A stretch of 6,938 nt of DNA from Clostridia bacterium (lineage in GTDB: Bacteria; Bacillota; Clostridia; Oscillospirales; CAG-272): the NCBI GenBank assembly GCA_017457465.1, contig JAFTHJ010000030.1:1-6938 (forward strand), read 5' to 3'. The first letter of the stretch is position 1; each line of letters begins with the position of its first letter. Shown piece after piece: positions 6,553 through 6,938 of the stretch. The notes under the pieces are model-generated. The model searched no databases. It saw only the letters and a program-made list of their open reading frames with translations, and was not told where the DNA came from. The translations under genes were made by a program, and so were the position numbers.

Positions 6553-6938
6553 ATGCCAACCTTTAACCAGCTCGTCAGACAGGGTCGTAAGGACAAGACG
6601 TACAAGTCTAAAGCTCCCGTTCTTCAGAAGGGCTTCAACTCTCTGAACAACGTTCACACCGACCAGGCTGCACCTCAGAAAAGAGGCGTTTGCACAAAGG
6701 TTTCGACTACCAGCCCTAAAAAGCCTAACTCCGCGCTCCGTAAGATAGCCAGAGTAAGACTTACAAACGGACTTGAGGCGACAACCTATATCCCCGGAAT
6801 CGGACACAATCTTCAGGAACACTCGGTCGTTCTCATCAGAGGCGGAAGAGTTCGTGACCTGCCCGGTGTTCGTTACCTCATTATCCGCGGCGCACTCGAT
6901 GCTCAGGGTGTTGCATACCGTAACCAGAGCCGTTCCAA
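6553..6938 (+). CDS. rpsL: Ribosomal protein S12, first 128 residues, 3' end outside window
   Basis: S12 sits at the decoding centre of the 30S subunit and helps set translational accuracy. The start MPTFNQLVRQGRKDK is typical. AAGGAGG (6534-6540) lies 12 nt before the ATG, slightly far, with a second purine run AAAGGAA closer in. Compared with E. coli there is a 13-residue insertion around residues 27-40, as is usual in Firmicutes. Signature segments are PQKRGVC (41-47), PKKPNSALRK (55-64), PGIGHNLQEHSVVLIRGGR (81-99) and DLPGVRY (102-108). K56 matches E. coli K43 and P104 matches P91. D102 matches D89, the RimO methylthiolation site. Residue 101, equivalent to E. coli K88, is arginine (CGT, 6853-6855) instead of lysine, and 109 is leucine where histidine is usual. 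Only a handful of C-terminal residues are missing. It probably leads a str operon with rpsG, fusA and tuf beyond the window. Confidence 0.97.
   Translation, partial: MPTFNQLVRQGRKDKTYKSKAPVLQKGFNSLNNVHTDQAAPQKRGVCTKVSTTSPKKPNSALRKIARVRLTNGLEATTYIPGIGHNLQEHSVVLIRGGRVRDLPGVRYLIIRGALDAQGVAYRNQSRS

Overview
The window looks like chromosomal DNA from a Gram-positive anaerobe of the class Clostridia, most likely an Oscillospiraceae/Ruminococcaceae-type gut bacterium. The reasons are an RNA polymerase beta' subunit without the proteobacterial trigger-loop insertion, an S12 protein with the extra internal residues usual in Firmicutes, strong AGGAGG ribosome-binding sites, an ideal sigma-A promoter, and an ECF sigma factor paired with a BspA-like leucine-rich-repeat surface protein. 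The species assignment is inference from these traits.

Layout, all on the + strand: (1) 1-2238 is the C-terminal half of rpoC, cut by the window edge just before the catalytic NADFDGD motif. (2) 2239-2391 holds a strong intrinsic terminator, a 16-nt element that recurs upstream of rpsL, and a perfect 13-nt palindrome that probably belongs to the control region of the next gene. (3) 2392-2991 is an ECF-type sigma factor. It overlaps by 8 nt (4) 2984-6205, a 1073-residue protein with a short charged cytoplasmic N-terminus, one membrane segment, beta-rich extracellular domains and a long LRR_5/BspA-like region. (5) 6206-6552 is intergenic, with a second strong terminator, the second copy of the 16-nt element, a near-perfect TTGACA-17-TGaTATAAT promoter and a leader hairpin. 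(6) 6553-6938 is rpsL (S12), cut at the 3' edge and presumably the first gene of a str operon (rpsL-rpsG-fusA-tuf).

The point of interest is the two-gene cassette between rpoC and rpsL, which are close neighbours in most Firmicutes. It is insulated by a terminator on each side and looks like a self-contained envelope-signalling unit: a sigma factor plus a membrane protein that could act as its anti-sigma factor (N-terminus) and sensor or adhesin (extracellular repeats). The sigma/anti-sigma relationship is inferred from the overlap, the topology and similar arrangements in Clostridia; nothing in the sequence proves it. S12 separately carries arginine where nearly all bacteria have the lysine equivalent to E. 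coli K88, a position tied to streptomycin response.
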